Positions 1 to 9,605 are shown, numbered from the stretch's first letter. The stretch is DNA of 64,000 bases from Pseudomonas brassicacearum subsp. neoaurantiaca (GCF_013608025.1 NZ_VDLV01000020.1:150511-214510); one strand, 5' to 3'. Numbers and translations are program-made. The notes: a model not told the origin generated them from the sequence alone.

Positions 1-1
1 G

Positions 2-1021
2 CTGCTGCAGATTGCCGAACGGGTCAAGAAACGTGCGCTGGAGTCCGGCAAATTCGCTTTCATGGACATCGACCTGGCCTTTGACAAACCCGAAGTCGTG
101 GTGGATATCGATCGCGCCAAGGCTGCCCAAATGGGCGTTTCAATGCAGGACCTGGGCGGAACCCTGGCAACACTGCTGGGTGAGTCCGAAATAAACCGCT
201 TTACCCTTGAAGGGCGCAGCTACAAAGTCATTGCCCAGGTTGAACGCCCGTTCCGGGACAATCCGGACTGGCTGAACAATTACTACGTAAAGAATGCCCA
301 GGGCGAATCGCTTCCGCTCTCGACGTTGATCAAGGTCAGCGACCGGGCACGACCGCGCCAATTGAATCAGTTCCAGCAACTCAACGCCGTGACTATTTCA
401 GGCTTTCCAACCGTGAGCATGGGCGAGGCCATTGAAACCGTCCGCCAGATTGCCCGCGAGGAGGCCCCGGTGGGGTTCGCCTTCGATTACGCCGGCGCTT
501 CACGTCAATTCGTACAGGAAGGCAGCGCGCTGTGGGTGACCTTTGGCCTGGCGCTGGCGATTATTTTCCTGGTGCTGGCCGCGCAGTTCGAGAGTTTCCG
601 GGATCCGCTGGTTATCCTGGTCACGGTGCCCTTATCCATTTGCGGCGCGCTGATTACGCTGTTCCTCGGCTGGTCGAGCATGAACATCTACACCCAGGTC
701 GGGCTGGTGACGCTGATCGGATTGATCAGCAAGCACGGCATCCTGATCGTCGAGTTCGCCAATCAATTGCGCAGGGAACAAGGCTTGAGCCCGCGCGATG
801 CCGTTGAACAGGCCGCGTCGATACGACTGCGGCCAGTGTTGATGACCACTGCGGCCATGGTGTTCGGCATGGTGCCCTTGATCCTGGCCACTGGCGCCGG
901 TGCGGTCAGCCGCTTCGATATCGGCACGGTCATCGCCACGGGCATGTCGATCGGCACCCTGTTCACCTTGTTCGTACTGCCTTGTGTCTACACCCTGCTG
1001 GCCAAAGCCGATAAACGCTGA
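2..1021 (+). CDS. RND efflux transporter permease, C-terminal part (5' end outside window)
   Basis: Open from the window's left edge to TGA at 1019-1021, giving the last 339 residues of a protein that is normally about 1,030 residues. The sequence fits the second half of an HAE1-type resistance-nodulation-division pump: an end-of-porter-domain stretch, then hydrophobic segments (for example around LWVTFGLALAIIFLVLAAQF) and the typical GLISKHGILIVEFANQLR and LRPVLMTTAAMVFGMVPL segments of the C-terminal membrane domain. RND pumps sit in the inner membrane and export drugs, solvents or other toxic compounds by proton exchange, with a periplasmic adaptor and an outer-membrane channel. The adaptor gene should lie upstream, outside the window. 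The substrate cannot be told from this part. The frame ends in a strong hairpin terminator. Confidence 0.9.
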   Translation: MLQIAERVKKRALESGKFAFMDIDLAFDKPEVVVDIDRAKAAQMGVSMQDLGGTLATLLGESEINRFTLEGRSYKVIAQVERPFRDNPDWLNNYYVKNAQGESLPLSTLIKVSDRARPRQLNQFQQLNAVTISGFPTVSMGEAIETVRQIAREEAPVGFAFDYAGASRQFVQEGSALWVTFGLALAIIFLVLAAQFESFRDPLVILVTVPLSICGALITLFLGWSSMNIYTQVGLVTLIGLISKHGILIVEFANQLRREQGLSPRDAVEQAASIRLRPVLMTTAAMVFGMVPLILATGAGAVSRFDIGTVIATGMSIGTLFTLFVLPCVYTLLAKADKR

Positions 1022-1042
1022 GACCTGTTAACGGTGGAAAAA

Positions 1043-1077
1043 CAAAGGCTTCGCAAATGCGAAGCCTTTGTTTTTTT
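1043..1077. terminator. Rho-independent terminator, shared by convergent genes
   Basis: A 12-bp perfect stem (1043-1054 with 1059-1070) and a four-base AAAT loop are followed by seven T residues. It closes the RND gene on the plus strand. The leftward small gene ending at 1087 reads into the same hairpin. Confidence 0.85.
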
Positions 1078-1086
1078 GCAAGACGT

Positions 1087-1326
1087 TCAACTCTGAGGCT
1101 TCATGCCTTGGGACAGGCCAAACATGAACAGCAACAGATCATTATCCGGTCGGATTACATCGGTCGCCTTGGCGACTCGAGGCAAAGGGCAATGCGCACC
1201 AACGGTGGAAGTACTGTTGGAGGCACCGAGGATCTGTGATCGCGGCTGCTCCCATACCGCGACCGCCATTGATGCAACTGCCAGGGCTCCGACTAGAAAC
1301 AAACCTCTAGCAATTTCTAGTTTCAT
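1087..1326 (-). CDS. Small exported protein, third gene of the ColR-linked operon
   Basis: A 79-residue protein beginning MKLEIARGLFLVGALAVASM, which reads as a signal peptide or single membrane helix, followed by a short polar tail with one Cys. I do not recognise a domain. A Shine-Dalgarno-like AAAGG precedes the ATG, and only 2 bp separate it from the stop of the LPS-kinase gene, so it is very probably co-transcribed. From memory, P. putida has a similar small gene (PP_0905) in the same third position of the ColR-controlled operon PP_0903-0905. Its role is unknown; an envelope function is inferred from the signal sequence and neighbours. The alternative, that this is a chance ORF, is unlikely given the spacing and signal peptide. 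Confidence 0.65.
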   Translation of the reverse strand: MKLEIARGLFLVGALAVASMAVAVWEQPRSQILGASNSTSTVGAHCPLPRVAKATDVIRPDNDLLLFMFGLSQGMKPQS

Positions 1327-1328
1327 CG

Positions 1329-2036
1329 CTATAAACCTTTGATAGCGCTGCCAAACGCCGCCTCATAAAAATAGACCAGTTTTTTCCAGTCGGAATCATG
1401 AAACGACGAATGGCGCCGCAGTTGCTTCATGTCGTGGGAAGCAGCGCTTCGGGCGGTCAGGCGTTGTCGGCATTTCTCAAAATCCAGCAGCGCGACTTCG
1501 GCCTTCGCCGACTCGCCTTCTCCGGTCACGCGGACAAACACATGCTTGATGTAGAGGCAGCCATGTTGCCAGCGACCCTTGTGCATACGGGCCAGGTTTT
1601 CAGCCAACGACTGGAGAAGCTGCTCATGCACCGCTTCACCGTGACGTTCACGTCCGCCTCCGGCATACCAGTGTTCGATTTCCTGGAACCCCTCCAACGC
1701 GTGAGTCACCAATAGTGCACGCCATTTGTGCACGGGGTCTCTTTGGGCGCCACAGAAAAAAATCTGCGGAACCGTGACGTTGAGTTCGCTCAGTGCCGAC
1801 AATGCGCGCTGCTCACGCAGCACGGTCGGACGACCGAACGGATGCAGCAGGCTGCGGTAGATATGACCCGTCTGGCGCTTGGCATACAGCGTTTCGCCAT
1901 TATCGCTGATCCGCTGTACACCACTTTCGCCGCCACGGCGCGTATTGGGCTCTTCCACCCATTCACCGCGCTGATTCCAGAAATGATCGAAGCAACTACG
2001 AGAAGCCGTTGGGGCTTCTGCTGCTTGTACTGCCAT
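1329..2036 (-). CDS. wapQ: Lipopolysaccharide core kinase, InaA/WapQ family
   Basis: A 235-residue protein of the InaA/Kdo-WaaP kinase-like family, which phosphorylates sugars of the LPS inner core on the cytoplasmic side. The kinase loop HGCLYIKHVFV and the metal-binding LLDFEKCRQ are readable in the C-terminal half. I chose the ATG at 2036 (MAVQAAEAP) over a longer frame reaching 2243 because the longer one runs through the end of the upstream methyltransferase gene. The start lies 5 bp after that gene's stop, so the genes are likely coupled. From memory, in P. fluorescens WCS365 and P. putida the gene here, behind orf222 and colRS, is called wapQ or inaA and is activated by ColR, consistent with the ColR box found at 2768-2783. 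The exact sugar phosphorylated is not shown by the sequence. Confidence 0.8.
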   Translation of the reverse strand: MAVQAAEAPTASRSCFDHFWNQRGEWVEEPNTRRGGESGVQRISDNGETLYAKRQTGHIYRSLLHPFGRPTVLREQRALSALSELNVTVPQIFFCGAQRDPVHKWRALLVTHALEGFQEIEHWYAGGGRERHGEAVHEQLLQSLAENLARMHKGRWQHGCLYIKHVFVRVTGEGESAKAEVALLDFEKCRQRLTARSAASHDMKQLRRHSSFHDSDWKKLVYFYEAAFGSAIKGL

Positions 2037-2041
2037 GCCTG

Positions 2042-2710
2042 TTACCCCTTGCGTAATACGTAAACTCGCCACATGGCATAGAACGGCAGGAAATCCAATT
2101 GTTCCTGAATCCGAAACCCGGCCTGTCGAAATTCGTCCTCTACTGTAGCAGCAGGTAACACAAATCGGTTTTGGTAGTCTTTCTGCCCACGCTTTCGCTC
2201 CGCGCGTTTGCGTTTCCAGGCTTTGAAATTGCCATCGACCCACAATGAAACGATCACGCTGTCGCGGCTGACACGCTCGAATTCCCGCAGAATCGCCAGT
2301 CGATGCGCGGGTTCACCGATGTGGTGGAGCAGGCGCATGCAAAAAATGCTGTCGACGGCGTTATCAGGCAAGGCAATGTCGAACGCAGAAGTCTGCAAAG
2401 GTCGTACCCGTTTCACGATATCGGCGGGCTGAGCACTCATTGCGGTTTTAAGCATGGCTTCGGAATTGTCCGCGCCGATAATGACCCGGTTCGGGTTTTC
2501 GCCCAGCAGGGGCCAGAAACGCCCCGCTCCGCATGGCAGATCCAGCACCAGGCCCGGATCACCTGCCAAGGTCAGGGCGCGGCGTGCCAGTTGCTGGTCG
2601 CGCTGATTGGAAAGACGGCGGCTCAAGCTACTGCGATGCTTGAGAAAATATTGCTTGGCGTGCTGCTCGTCGTACTTTTCGGAAAAATCCAGCTTGACGC
2701 TCTTTGACAT
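2042..2710 (-). CDS. Class I SAM-dependent methyltransferase (orf222 of the colRS locus)
   Basis: A 222-residue protein with the Rossmann-fold methyltransferase motifs: motif I VLDLPCGAGRF (about residues 54-64), a GADNSE acidic turn binding the SAM ribose, and a post-motif segment SIFCMRLLHHI. The length matches orf222, which I recall lying next to colRS in root-colonising P. fluorescens. It is the first gene of a leftward operon with the LPS kinase and a small exported protein. Its start at 2710 lies about 58 bp downstream of a ColR-box-like sequence. The methylated substrate is unknown; with an LPS kinase as partner, a lipid or LPS-related target is plausible but is inference. Confidence 0.8.
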   Translation of the reverse strand: MSKSVKLDFSEKYDEQHAKQYFLKHRSSLSRRLSNQRDQQLARRALTLAGDPGLVLDLPCGAGRFWPLLGENPNRVIIGADNSEAMLKTAMSAQPADIVKRVRPLQTSAFDIALPDNAVDSIFCMRLLHHIGEPAHRLAILREFERVSRDSVIVSLWVDGNFKAWKRKRAERKRGQKDYQNRFVLPAATVEDEFRQAGFRIQEQLDFLPFYAMWRVYVLRKG

Positions 2711-2767
2711 AGGGGGAGTACTCCGTTACGAATGCCCCCACCTTATGAACCGGCATGTCATCGCTTT

Positions 2768-2783
2768 GTGAAAAAACCGTCAC
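2768..2783 (-). promoter_or_regulatory. Candidate ColR operator in front of the methyltransferase-wapQ operon
   Basis: On the minus strand this reads GTGACGGTTTTTTCAC. It fits the ColR consensus as I remember it (YYNASNNYTTTTTCAC) at all but the first position. It shares TGACG-N2-TTTTTCAC with a second site at 4908-4923 in front of the PAP2 gene. It sits about 58 bp upstream of the ATG at 2710, a reasonable activator position. Binding is inferred, not shown. Confidence 0.6.
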
Positions 2784-2824
2784 GAAAATTGACGAATCGT
2801 TTCAGGATTTTTCAAGCGCCAGTG

Positions 2825-4102
2825 TCAGCCCTTTGGATTCAGTTCCACCTCGAAGCGGCAACCGTTGGGCTCCATCGTGCTGAGGCTGACCGTCCAACCC
2901 TGGTTCTCGCAGATCCGTTGCACCAGCGACAGCCCCAGCCCCAGCCCTTCGCCGCGCTTTTCGTTCCCTCGCACAAAGGGTTCGAACATCGCCTCGCGTT
3001 TCTCCTCGGGAATGCCCACACCGCTGTCTTCGACCACGAAACCTGTCGCGGTCAGCGACATACGGATAAATCCCTGATCGGTGTAATGCAAGGCATTGCG
3101 CAACAGGTTGCCCATGACAGCCGTGAGGAAGGTGGCGTTATAGGGTGTATCAAGGGTCTGTCCCGGTTCGAAGATCAACGCCAGCCCTTTGGATTCGATA
3201 GGTGCACGCCATACACCGAGCAGGTTTTCCGCGACCTGCCCAAGCGTAAGCCGGGGCGCCATGCCATTGTCTTCGCGCTGGGCCCGGGCGAGCATGAGGA
3301 AGGTCTGCACCAATTCGCGCATCTCTTCACTGGCCCGGTTGATTCGCTCCACCTGAGTCCGCCCCCGCTGGTCGAGTGCCGGATTTTCCAACAACAGTTC
3401 GCAGGATGTGGCCAGGACCATCAATGGCGTGCGCAGCTCATGGCTGACGTCACTGGTGAACAACCGTTCACGAGTCAGGGCTTGGCGCAGCCGCCCCAAC
3501 GTAGCGTCGAACGCCACGGCCAGCTCGCCCACTTCATCAGCGGCATAGTCCGGGGCCAGCGGTGGCGCAAGTCCGAGGAGCTGGTCACGATGCCGAACCT
3601 GGCGGGCCAGGCGCACGACCGGCGCCATCACCCGACGGGCCAACACCCACCCCAGGAAAACCGCCAGCGCGAGGCTGAGCACGAAGCCCACCAACACCAC
3701 GGCGAACAAGACCCGTTCACGCTCCTCGAAATCGCTCTGGTCCTGCAGCAACACGTAATGCCGACCGTCTACGATCTCCACCATCGCGTGATAGGACAGT
3801 TGTTCGCGAAACACCTCGTGAAAGCCGCGGTCCAGGTGACGTAGATCCTTGGGCAACTCGAAGTCTCCCGGACCGCCGCTGAAGTAAAACAACTGGTCGG
3901 GCTCTGGGCGATGGCTCCAGTCCGAAACACTGTCCATCAACAGCAGGCGTTGCAGATCGCCGCCCAGCCCGGCGGAAATCAGTTTTTCTTCAACCAGATG
4001 GACCGTCGCTATGATGCCCAGGGCAAAAGCCCCCGCCACCAACGCGCTCATCAACGCGAACGCGATGATGATCCGCTGGGCAAGGCTTTGCTTAAACTCC
4101 AT
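2825..4102 (-). CDS. colS: ColS, membrane sensor histidine kinase for metal ions
   Basis: A 425-residue sensor kinase. A membrane helix at about residues 9-33 is followed by a periplasmic loop (about 34-130), a second helix (about 131-155), a HAMP region, the dimerisation/phosphoacceptor box SHELRTP with His221, and a C-terminal ATPase with the GVGIPEE and GLGLGLSLV boxes. The loop carries an ExxE motif at Glu126-Glu129, plus His35, Glu96 and His105. As I recall, these are the residues required for excess zinc and ferric iron sensing by P. putida ColS, which supports the name strongly. The ATG overlaps the end of colR by 11 bp. ColS phosphorylates ColR, which maintains outer-membrane integrity, metal tolerance and root colonisation. 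Confidence 0.9.
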   Translation of the reverse strand: MEFKQSLAQRIIIAFALMSALVAGAFALGIIATVHLVEEKLISAGLGGDLQRLLLMDSVSDWSHRPEPDQLFYFSGGPGDFELPKDLRHLDRGFHEVFREQLSYHAMVEIVDGRHYVLLQDQSDFEERERVLFAVVLVGFVLSLALAVFLGWVLARRVMAPVVRLARQVRHRDQLLGLAPPLAPDYAADEVGELAVAFDATLGRLRQALTRERLFTSDVSHELRTPLMVLATSCELLLENPALDQRGRTQVERINRASEEMRELVQTFLMLARAQREDNGMAPRLTLGQVAENLLGVWRAPIESKGLALIFEPGQTLDTPYNATFLTAVMGNLLRNALHYTDQGFIRMSLTATGFVVEDSGVGIPEEKREAMFEPFVRGNEKRGEGLGLGLSLVQRICENQGWTVSLSTMEPNGCRFEVELNPKG

Positions 4103-4775
4103 CGCGGCCCTCGGCCAAGCGGTAACCGACGCCGTGCACCGTTTGCAGCAGCGGTTTTTCGAACGGTTTGTCGATCACTTGTCGCAGTTGATGAACATGG
4201 CTGCGCAGGCTGTCGCTGTCCGGGCAATCATCGCCCCACAAAGCCTCCTCGAGAATTTCGCGACGCAGCACATGAGGACTTTTCTGCATCAGTACCGCCA
4301 GCAACTTGAGCCCTACCGGGTTGAGCTTGAGCAGCTTGCCCTCACGGGTAACCTCCAGGGTGTCGAGGTCGTAGCTCAGGTCACCGACTTGCAAGGCACG
4401 CCGGCCACCGCCCTGGGCGCGACGCATGACCGCCTCGATCCGCGCCGCCAGTTCCGACAGGGCGAAGGGTTTGACCAGGTAATCGTCGGCCCCGGATTTG
4501 AAGCCCTGCAGACGATCATCCAGTTGGTCCCGCGCGGTGAGCATGATCACTGGCGTATCGCGCCGGGCATCTTCGCGCAGACGCTTGCACAGGGTGTAGC
4601 CGTCGATGCCCGGCAGCATGATGTCGAGCACGATCAAGTCGTAGTGTTCGGTCGCAGCCAGGTGCAACCCCGACAAACCGTCCTGGGCACAATCGACGGT
4701 GTAACCCTTGAGCCCCAGGTAATCGGCCAGGTTGGCCAGGATGTCACGGTTGTCTTCGACCAATAGAATTCGCAT
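4092..4775 (-). CDS. colR: ColR, OmpR-family response regulator
   Basis: A 227-residue regulator with an N-terminal receiver domain (acidic pocket EDN, phospho-acceptor Asp51 in LIVLDIML, and the KPF switch lysine near 101). A C-terminal winged-helix DNA-binding domain of the OmpR/PhoB type follows (LNPVGLKLLAVLMQ to VHGVGYRLAE). I chose ATG 4775 because AGAGGAGA stands just before it and the product then has the usual ColR length; a longer frame to 4802 adds an unsupported N-terminus. It overlaps colS by 11 bp. It is divergent from the PAP2 gene across 231 bp. Two candidate ColR boxes flank the colRS pair, so ColR probably controls both neighbouring units. Confidence 0.92.
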   Translation of the reverse strand: MRILLVEDNRDILANLADYLGLKGYTVDCAQDGLSGLHLAATEHYDLIVLDIMLPGIDGYTLCKRLREDARRDTPVIMLTARDQLDDRLQGFKSGADDYLVKPFALSELAARIEAVMRRAQGGGRRALQVGDLSYDLDTLEVTREGKLLKLNPVGLKLLAVLMQKSPHVLRREILEEALWGDDCPDSDSLRSHVHQLRQVIDKPFEKPLLQTVHGVGYRLAEGRDGV

Positions 4776-4907
4776 GGAAATCTCCTCTGCACACGTAGGC
4801 AATCGTCGTGGCCCGCGCAGCTTAAGGCCAAGCGTGTCTCGCGGCTAGGGTTGTATCTGCCTGTGTCAGGGGGAACCAGAAGCACGCATTGCACGGACCG
4901 GACCGGA

Positions 4908-4923
4908 TTGACGAGTTTTTCAC
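4908..4923 (+). promoter_or_regulatory. Candidate ColR operator in front of the PAP2 phosphatase gene
   Basis: Reads TTGACGAGTTTTTCAC, matching the remembered ColR consensus at 15 of 16 positions and sharing TGACG-N2-TTTTTCAC with the site at 2768-2783. It lies 84 bp before the ATG at 5007, between divergent colR and the phosphatase gene. From memory, the P. putida equivalent (PP_0900) is also a ColR target. Confidence 0.6.
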
Positions 4924-5006
4924 CCAACATTCACACCTCGCCAACGCAGCGCGGCCCACACTTCGCGCGACGCGCTGTTCACGAACACTCCTTTAAAGGT
5001 ACTGCC

Positions 5007-5750
5007 ATGGTTTCCACCCTCCTGCGCCCCGCTTCCAGACCGCTGAACTTGCCGGTCGCCCTGGGTATTCCCGCCGTGGTCGCGGTCATTCTGGTACTAC
5101 TGGAACTGACCACGCTGGACATGGACCTGGCCCGTCTGTTCTACAACTCCGCTGAGGGGGGATTCATTGGCCGGCACAGTTTTTTTCTTGAAGATATCCT
5201 TCACGACCGGGCCAAACAGGCTGTTATCGGATTCTCTCTTCTGGCCGTCCTGGGGTTCATCGCTTCGTTTTTTATCGCTCGGCTCAAACCTTTCAAACGC
5301 GAGCTGGGCTGCCTGGTCTTGTCACTCGCACTGGCGACGGCCTTTGTCACGCCCTTGAAGGCGGCAACCGCAGTGCAATGTCCCTGGAGCCTGAAAGAAT
5401 TCGGTGGCAAGGAAACCTACAGTGAATTGTTGAGCCCGCGTCCAGCCACCGACAAGCCTGGCCGATGCTGGCCCGGCGGGCACGCCGCCACGGGTTTCAC
5501 GTTGTTTGCGCTGTTTTTTGTATTCCGCGACCGCCGTCCGCGCCTGGCCCGTCAATCGCTGATATTTGCCTTTTCACTGGGCACCGTTTTCTCCGTGGGC
5601 CGGATGATGCAGGGGGCGCATTTCTTTTCCCATAACGTGTGGACGGCGGTGTTCTGCTGGCTGATTTGCCTGGGGTGTTATTACTGGATTCTTTATCGAC
5701 CGGTTTCCAGAACTGAGCGTGTAGCCGTCACCCACCCCGCCAATGCCTGA
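5007..5750 (+). CDS. PAP2-family membrane phosphatase
   Basis: A 247-residue protein with about six hydrophobic segments and the type 2 phosphatidic acid phosphatase core. The GRCWPGGHAATGF segment corresponds to the PSGH motif, and VGRMMQGAHFFSHNVWTA carries the catalytic SR/H motif. Such enzymes remove phosphate from lipids such as phosphatidic acid, undecaprenyl diphosphate or lipid A at the periplasmic face of the inner membrane. ATG 5007 follows AAAGGT; the frame stays open upstream, but that part lacks a ribosome site. The gene is divergent from colR, and a ColR-box-like sequence lies in between, suggesting ColRS controls it as part of an outer-membrane repair response. The true substrate is not evident. 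Confidence 0.8.
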   Translation: MVSTLLRPASRPLNLPVALGIPAVVAVILVLLELTTLDMDLARLFYNSAEGGFIGRHSFFLEDILHDRAKQAVIGFSLLAVLGFIASFFIARLKPFKRELGCLVLSLALATAFVTPLKAATAVQCPWSLKEFGGKETYSELLSPRPATDKPGRCWPGGHAATGFTLFALFFVFRDRRPRLARQSLIFAFSLGTVFSVGRMMQGAHFFSHNVWTAVFCWLICLGCYYWILYRPVSRTERVAVTHPANA

Positions 5751-5762
5751 ACATACAACAAC

Positions 5763-5857
5763 CCTGTGGGAGCGAGCTTGCTCGCGATGGCGGTGCGTCA
5801 GCTCATGTATATGGCACTGCCCCATCGCTATCGCGAGCAAGCTCGCTCCCACAGGGG
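5763..5857. repeat. REPIN, family A (GTGGGAGCGAGC type)
   Basis: Two inverted copies of a REP sequence beginning GTGGGAGCGAGCTTGCTCGC, about 90 bp overall, lie between the PAP2 gene and the groEL terminator. The same pair recurs seven more times in this window. It is non-coding and can fold into a long hairpin. Confidence 0.9.
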
Positions 5858-5885
5858 AATGGCGTCGCTCATGAATCCAAGGCAA

Positions 5886-5926
5886 TAAAAAACCCCGCTT
5901 GCTTTCGCACGCGGGGTTTTTATTAC
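5886..5926. terminator. Terminator of groES-groEL
   Basis: CCCCGC and GCGGGG arms with an eleven-base stem (including A/T pairs) around a TTGCTTTCGCAC loop region. A and T runs flank it on both sides, so it can work leftwards for groEL and rightwards. Confidence 0.8.
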
Positions 5927-5941
5927 AGGGGTAAGGCTGGC

Positions 5942-7597
<1,656 letters not shown>

Positions 7598-7635
7598 TTA
7601 AATACTTTTTAGTAGCGGGAAAATGAGCGGGGGAA

Positions 7636-7929
7636 TCAGCCTTCGAGAACGGCGAGGATTTCGCTCTCGCCCATTACCAACAGGTCTTCGCCGTCGACTT
7701 TCACAGTGTTGCTGCCGGAGTAAGGGCCGAACACAACCTTGTCACCCACTTTCACGGCCAGCGCACGTACTTCACCGTTTTCCAGTGCTTTGCCTGGACC
7801 TACAGCGAGAACTTCACCGTGGTTGGCTTTCTCGGCAGCCGAACCTGGCAGGACGATACCGCCAGCGGTTTTCTTCTCTTCTTCGCTGCGACGGATGACG
7901 ACGCGGTCATGCAGAGGACGAAGCTTCAT
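7636..7929 (-). CDS. groES: Co-chaperonin GroES (10 kDa)
   Basis: A 97-residue protein with the standard start [14 protein letters not shown], the mobile loop around [15 protein letters not shown] and the roof region. Seven copies cap the GroEL ring. AGGAGAGA precedes the ATG at 7929. It is first in the operon and follows a leader of roughly 140 nt rich in hairpins (7965-8055), with a candidate sigma-32 promoter at 8074-8103. Confidence 0.98.
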   Translation of the reverse strand: MKLRPLHDRVVIRRSEEEKKTAGGIVLPGSAAEKANHGEVLAVGPGKALENGEVRALAVKVGDKVVFGPYSGSNTVKVDGEDLLVMGESEILAVLEG

Positions 7930-8073
7930 TGTCGATCTCTCCTAATTTTGGTTTTCATCGGCCGGTGTAGTCCCGGCGGGTTTAACAAAAGCCGGCGGAG
8001 CCGGGGTGCGGTTCGTCAAGCGAACCGCGGAAGTCTGTCCGGTGTCGCCACCGGAAACCTTGCGGTGACCCAT

Positions 8074-8103
8074 ACATAAGGGCGTGCAAGTGGATTACAA
8101 GGG
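8074..8103 (-). promoter_or_regulatory. Candidate heat-shock (sigma-32) promoter of groES-groEL
   Basis: On the minus strand CCTTGTAA and CCCTTATGT, 12 bp apart, resemble the sigma-32 elements CTTGAA and CCCCATNT. Position and direction suit groES. The match is imperfect and rests on reading by eye. Confidence 0.4.
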
Positions 8104-8140
8104 CCGGGGTAGAAATTTTTTGTGTGTCGCCGCCAAAACG

Positions 8141-8166
8141 AACACGGCGCCCGAAGGCGCCGTGTT
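8141..8166. terminator. Hairpin after the fxsA-like gene
   Basis: A perfect 11-bp stem AACACGGCGCC with its complement around a CGAA tetraloop. On the minus strand it is followed by CGTTTT. It is probably the terminator of the leftward fxsA-like gene, just upstream of the groE promoter. Confidence 0.65.
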
Positions 8167-8172
8167 GGGGGT

Positions 8173-8649
8173 TTACTTGGAATCCCGGTGTTCGAATTCG
8201 CCTTCGATCACGTTAGGCTCGCGGCCCACAGGCTGACGCGGAGCCGGTCCGCCACGGGGTTGAAGATCATCGGCAAACGCTCGCTGACGCATCGCCTGAT
8301 CTTCGGCGCGCTGGCGCATCTTGTTCGCCAGCAGCCTGCGGGTAAACGGCAACAGCAGAACCAGGCCCAGCACGTCGCTGATGAAACCTGGCAGGATCAA
8401 CAGGCCGCCGCCCAAGGCCAGCATCAGGCCTTCGAGCATGGTCTGGGCAGGCAGCTCGCCACGGCTCAGGCTTTCACGGGCCCGCAGCGCCGTGGCGAGA
8501 CCGGCGATGCGCAGCACGAACACGCCGAGCATCGAACCGAGAATGACCAGCAGCAGCGCCGGGAAGAACCCGATCGCACCGCTGACCTTGACGAATACGA
8601 ACAGCTCCAACACCGGGAACAGCAGAAAGAGCAACAAAAAAGGGCGCAT
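8173..8649 (-). CDS. fxsA: FxsA-family membrane protein
   Basis: A 158-residue protein: N-terminal hydrophobic segments (PFLLLFLLFPVLELFVFV, then ALLLVILGSMLGVFVLRIAG), a third at LMLALGGGLLILPGFISDVLG, and a charged cytoplasmic tail. This is the layout of FxsA, a small inner-membrane protein; in E. coli its overproduction relieves phage T7 exclusion by the F plasmid. The cellular role is otherwise unclear. ATG 8649 follows AGAGGAA; a TTG codon directly before it is not needed. It lies immediately upstream of groES, as fxsA does in many proteobacteria, but has its own hairpin end. Confidence 0.85.
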   Translation of the reverse strand: MRPFLLLFLLFPVLELFVFVKVSGAIGFFPALLLVILGSMLGVFVLRIAGLATALRARESLSRGELPAQTMLEGLMLALGGGLLILPGFISDVLGLVLLLPFTRRLLANKMRQRAEDQAMRQRAFADDLQPRGGPAPRQPVGREPNVIEGEFEHRDSK

Positions 8650-8715
8650 CAAAGGGTTCCTCTACGCAAGAATGCCTTGCTATGAAAACCTAGATGACGT
8701 CGCCCTTTCGTGAAT

Positions 8716-9447
8716 TCAAGCACCAACCTCGGCATTTTTTGGCCATTGCTCGGCGTGGGCCAGATAAACCAAGGCCTCGCGAACTTGTGTCGGCGTGTTG
8801 CAAGAGTTCGGAAACGCCAGCCAATGCAACCCCTGCCCGATTCGCAGGTGCATGCCTTCGCTGTCGATGCCGACCAATTGCGCCGGTTCTGTTTTCGGCA
8901 GCCCCGTCAGCGCGACGTAATGGGCGATCGCCTTGGCGTGATCGGCATTCATGTGTTCGATCATGCTGGCTTCGGCCTTGCCGGCGAAAGGATTTGCCAG
9001 GGTGAGCTGGTCGATCCAGTGAATGGCGCCGAAACCACCAATGTAGCGATGGCGCACCGGGTCGAGGACCCAGAAGTCGAAATCGTGGGCTTTGTGGTAG
9101 TTCTGCGATTCAGGGAAATAACGGTAGTAACGCTCGGCAGCGGCCTCGATCGCAATGCTGTCTTCGAGTCTGCGGGCCTCGGCCAGATAGGTCAGGCGCC
9201 CCACCGCTTGCACATCCTCAGCGCCCCGCTCGCCCACCAGCATCGAGCACTTGGGATCTTTCTGCAGATTGTGGGTGTGCTGGGCGATGCGGCTGATCAG
9301 GATCAACGGCCGGCCCTGCTCGTCCAGGCAATACGGCACGACGGAGCCGAACGGAAAACCCGGCATCGACTTGGAATGGGTGGAGAGCATCCCCCGGTAT
9401 TCCTTGAGCAGCAATTCTCGGGCATGCTTGGCAACGTCAACGCTCAA
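8716..9447 (-). CDS. HugZ-like / pyridoxamine-phosphate-oxidase-fold protein
   Basis: A 243-residue protein with an FMN-binding split-barrel N-terminal half (SVVPYCLDEQGRPLILIS; KDPKCSMLVGERGAEDVQ) and a C-terminal domain with the EHMNADHAKAIAHY motif. This is the arrangement in the HugZ family, some members of which bind and degrade heme. The start appears to be TTG at 9447: AAGGAG lies 7 bp before it and no better ATG is near. The gene stands alone between the fxsA-like gene and a divergent SDR, without heme-uptake neighbours, so heme use is only a family-based suggestion. Confidence 0.75.
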   Translation of the reverse strand: MSVDVAKHARELLLKEYRGMLSTHSKSMPGFPFGSVVPYCLDEQGRPLILISRIAQHTHNLQKDPKCSMLVGERGAEDVQAVGRLTYLAEARRLEDSIAIEAAAERYYRYFPESQNYHKAHDFDFWVLDPVRHRYIGGFGAIHWIDQLTLANPFAGKAEASMIEHMNADHAKAIAHYVALTGLPKTEPAQLVGIDSEGMHLRIGQGLHWLAFPNSCNTPTQVREALVYLAHAEQWPKNAEVGA

Positions 9448-9605
9448 TTTATGACTCCTTTGAAGAGATCCGTTTAGAAAACGGTCGGGCGACTGAAGGA
9501 TGTTTCAGTGCGCCGTCGGGGCAGTTCTCATGTGCAGCCGGGCTACACCGTCGCAGATCGAGAGGCCTCCATGAAGGTATTCCTCCAACGTTCTGCCACC
9601 GGGGC

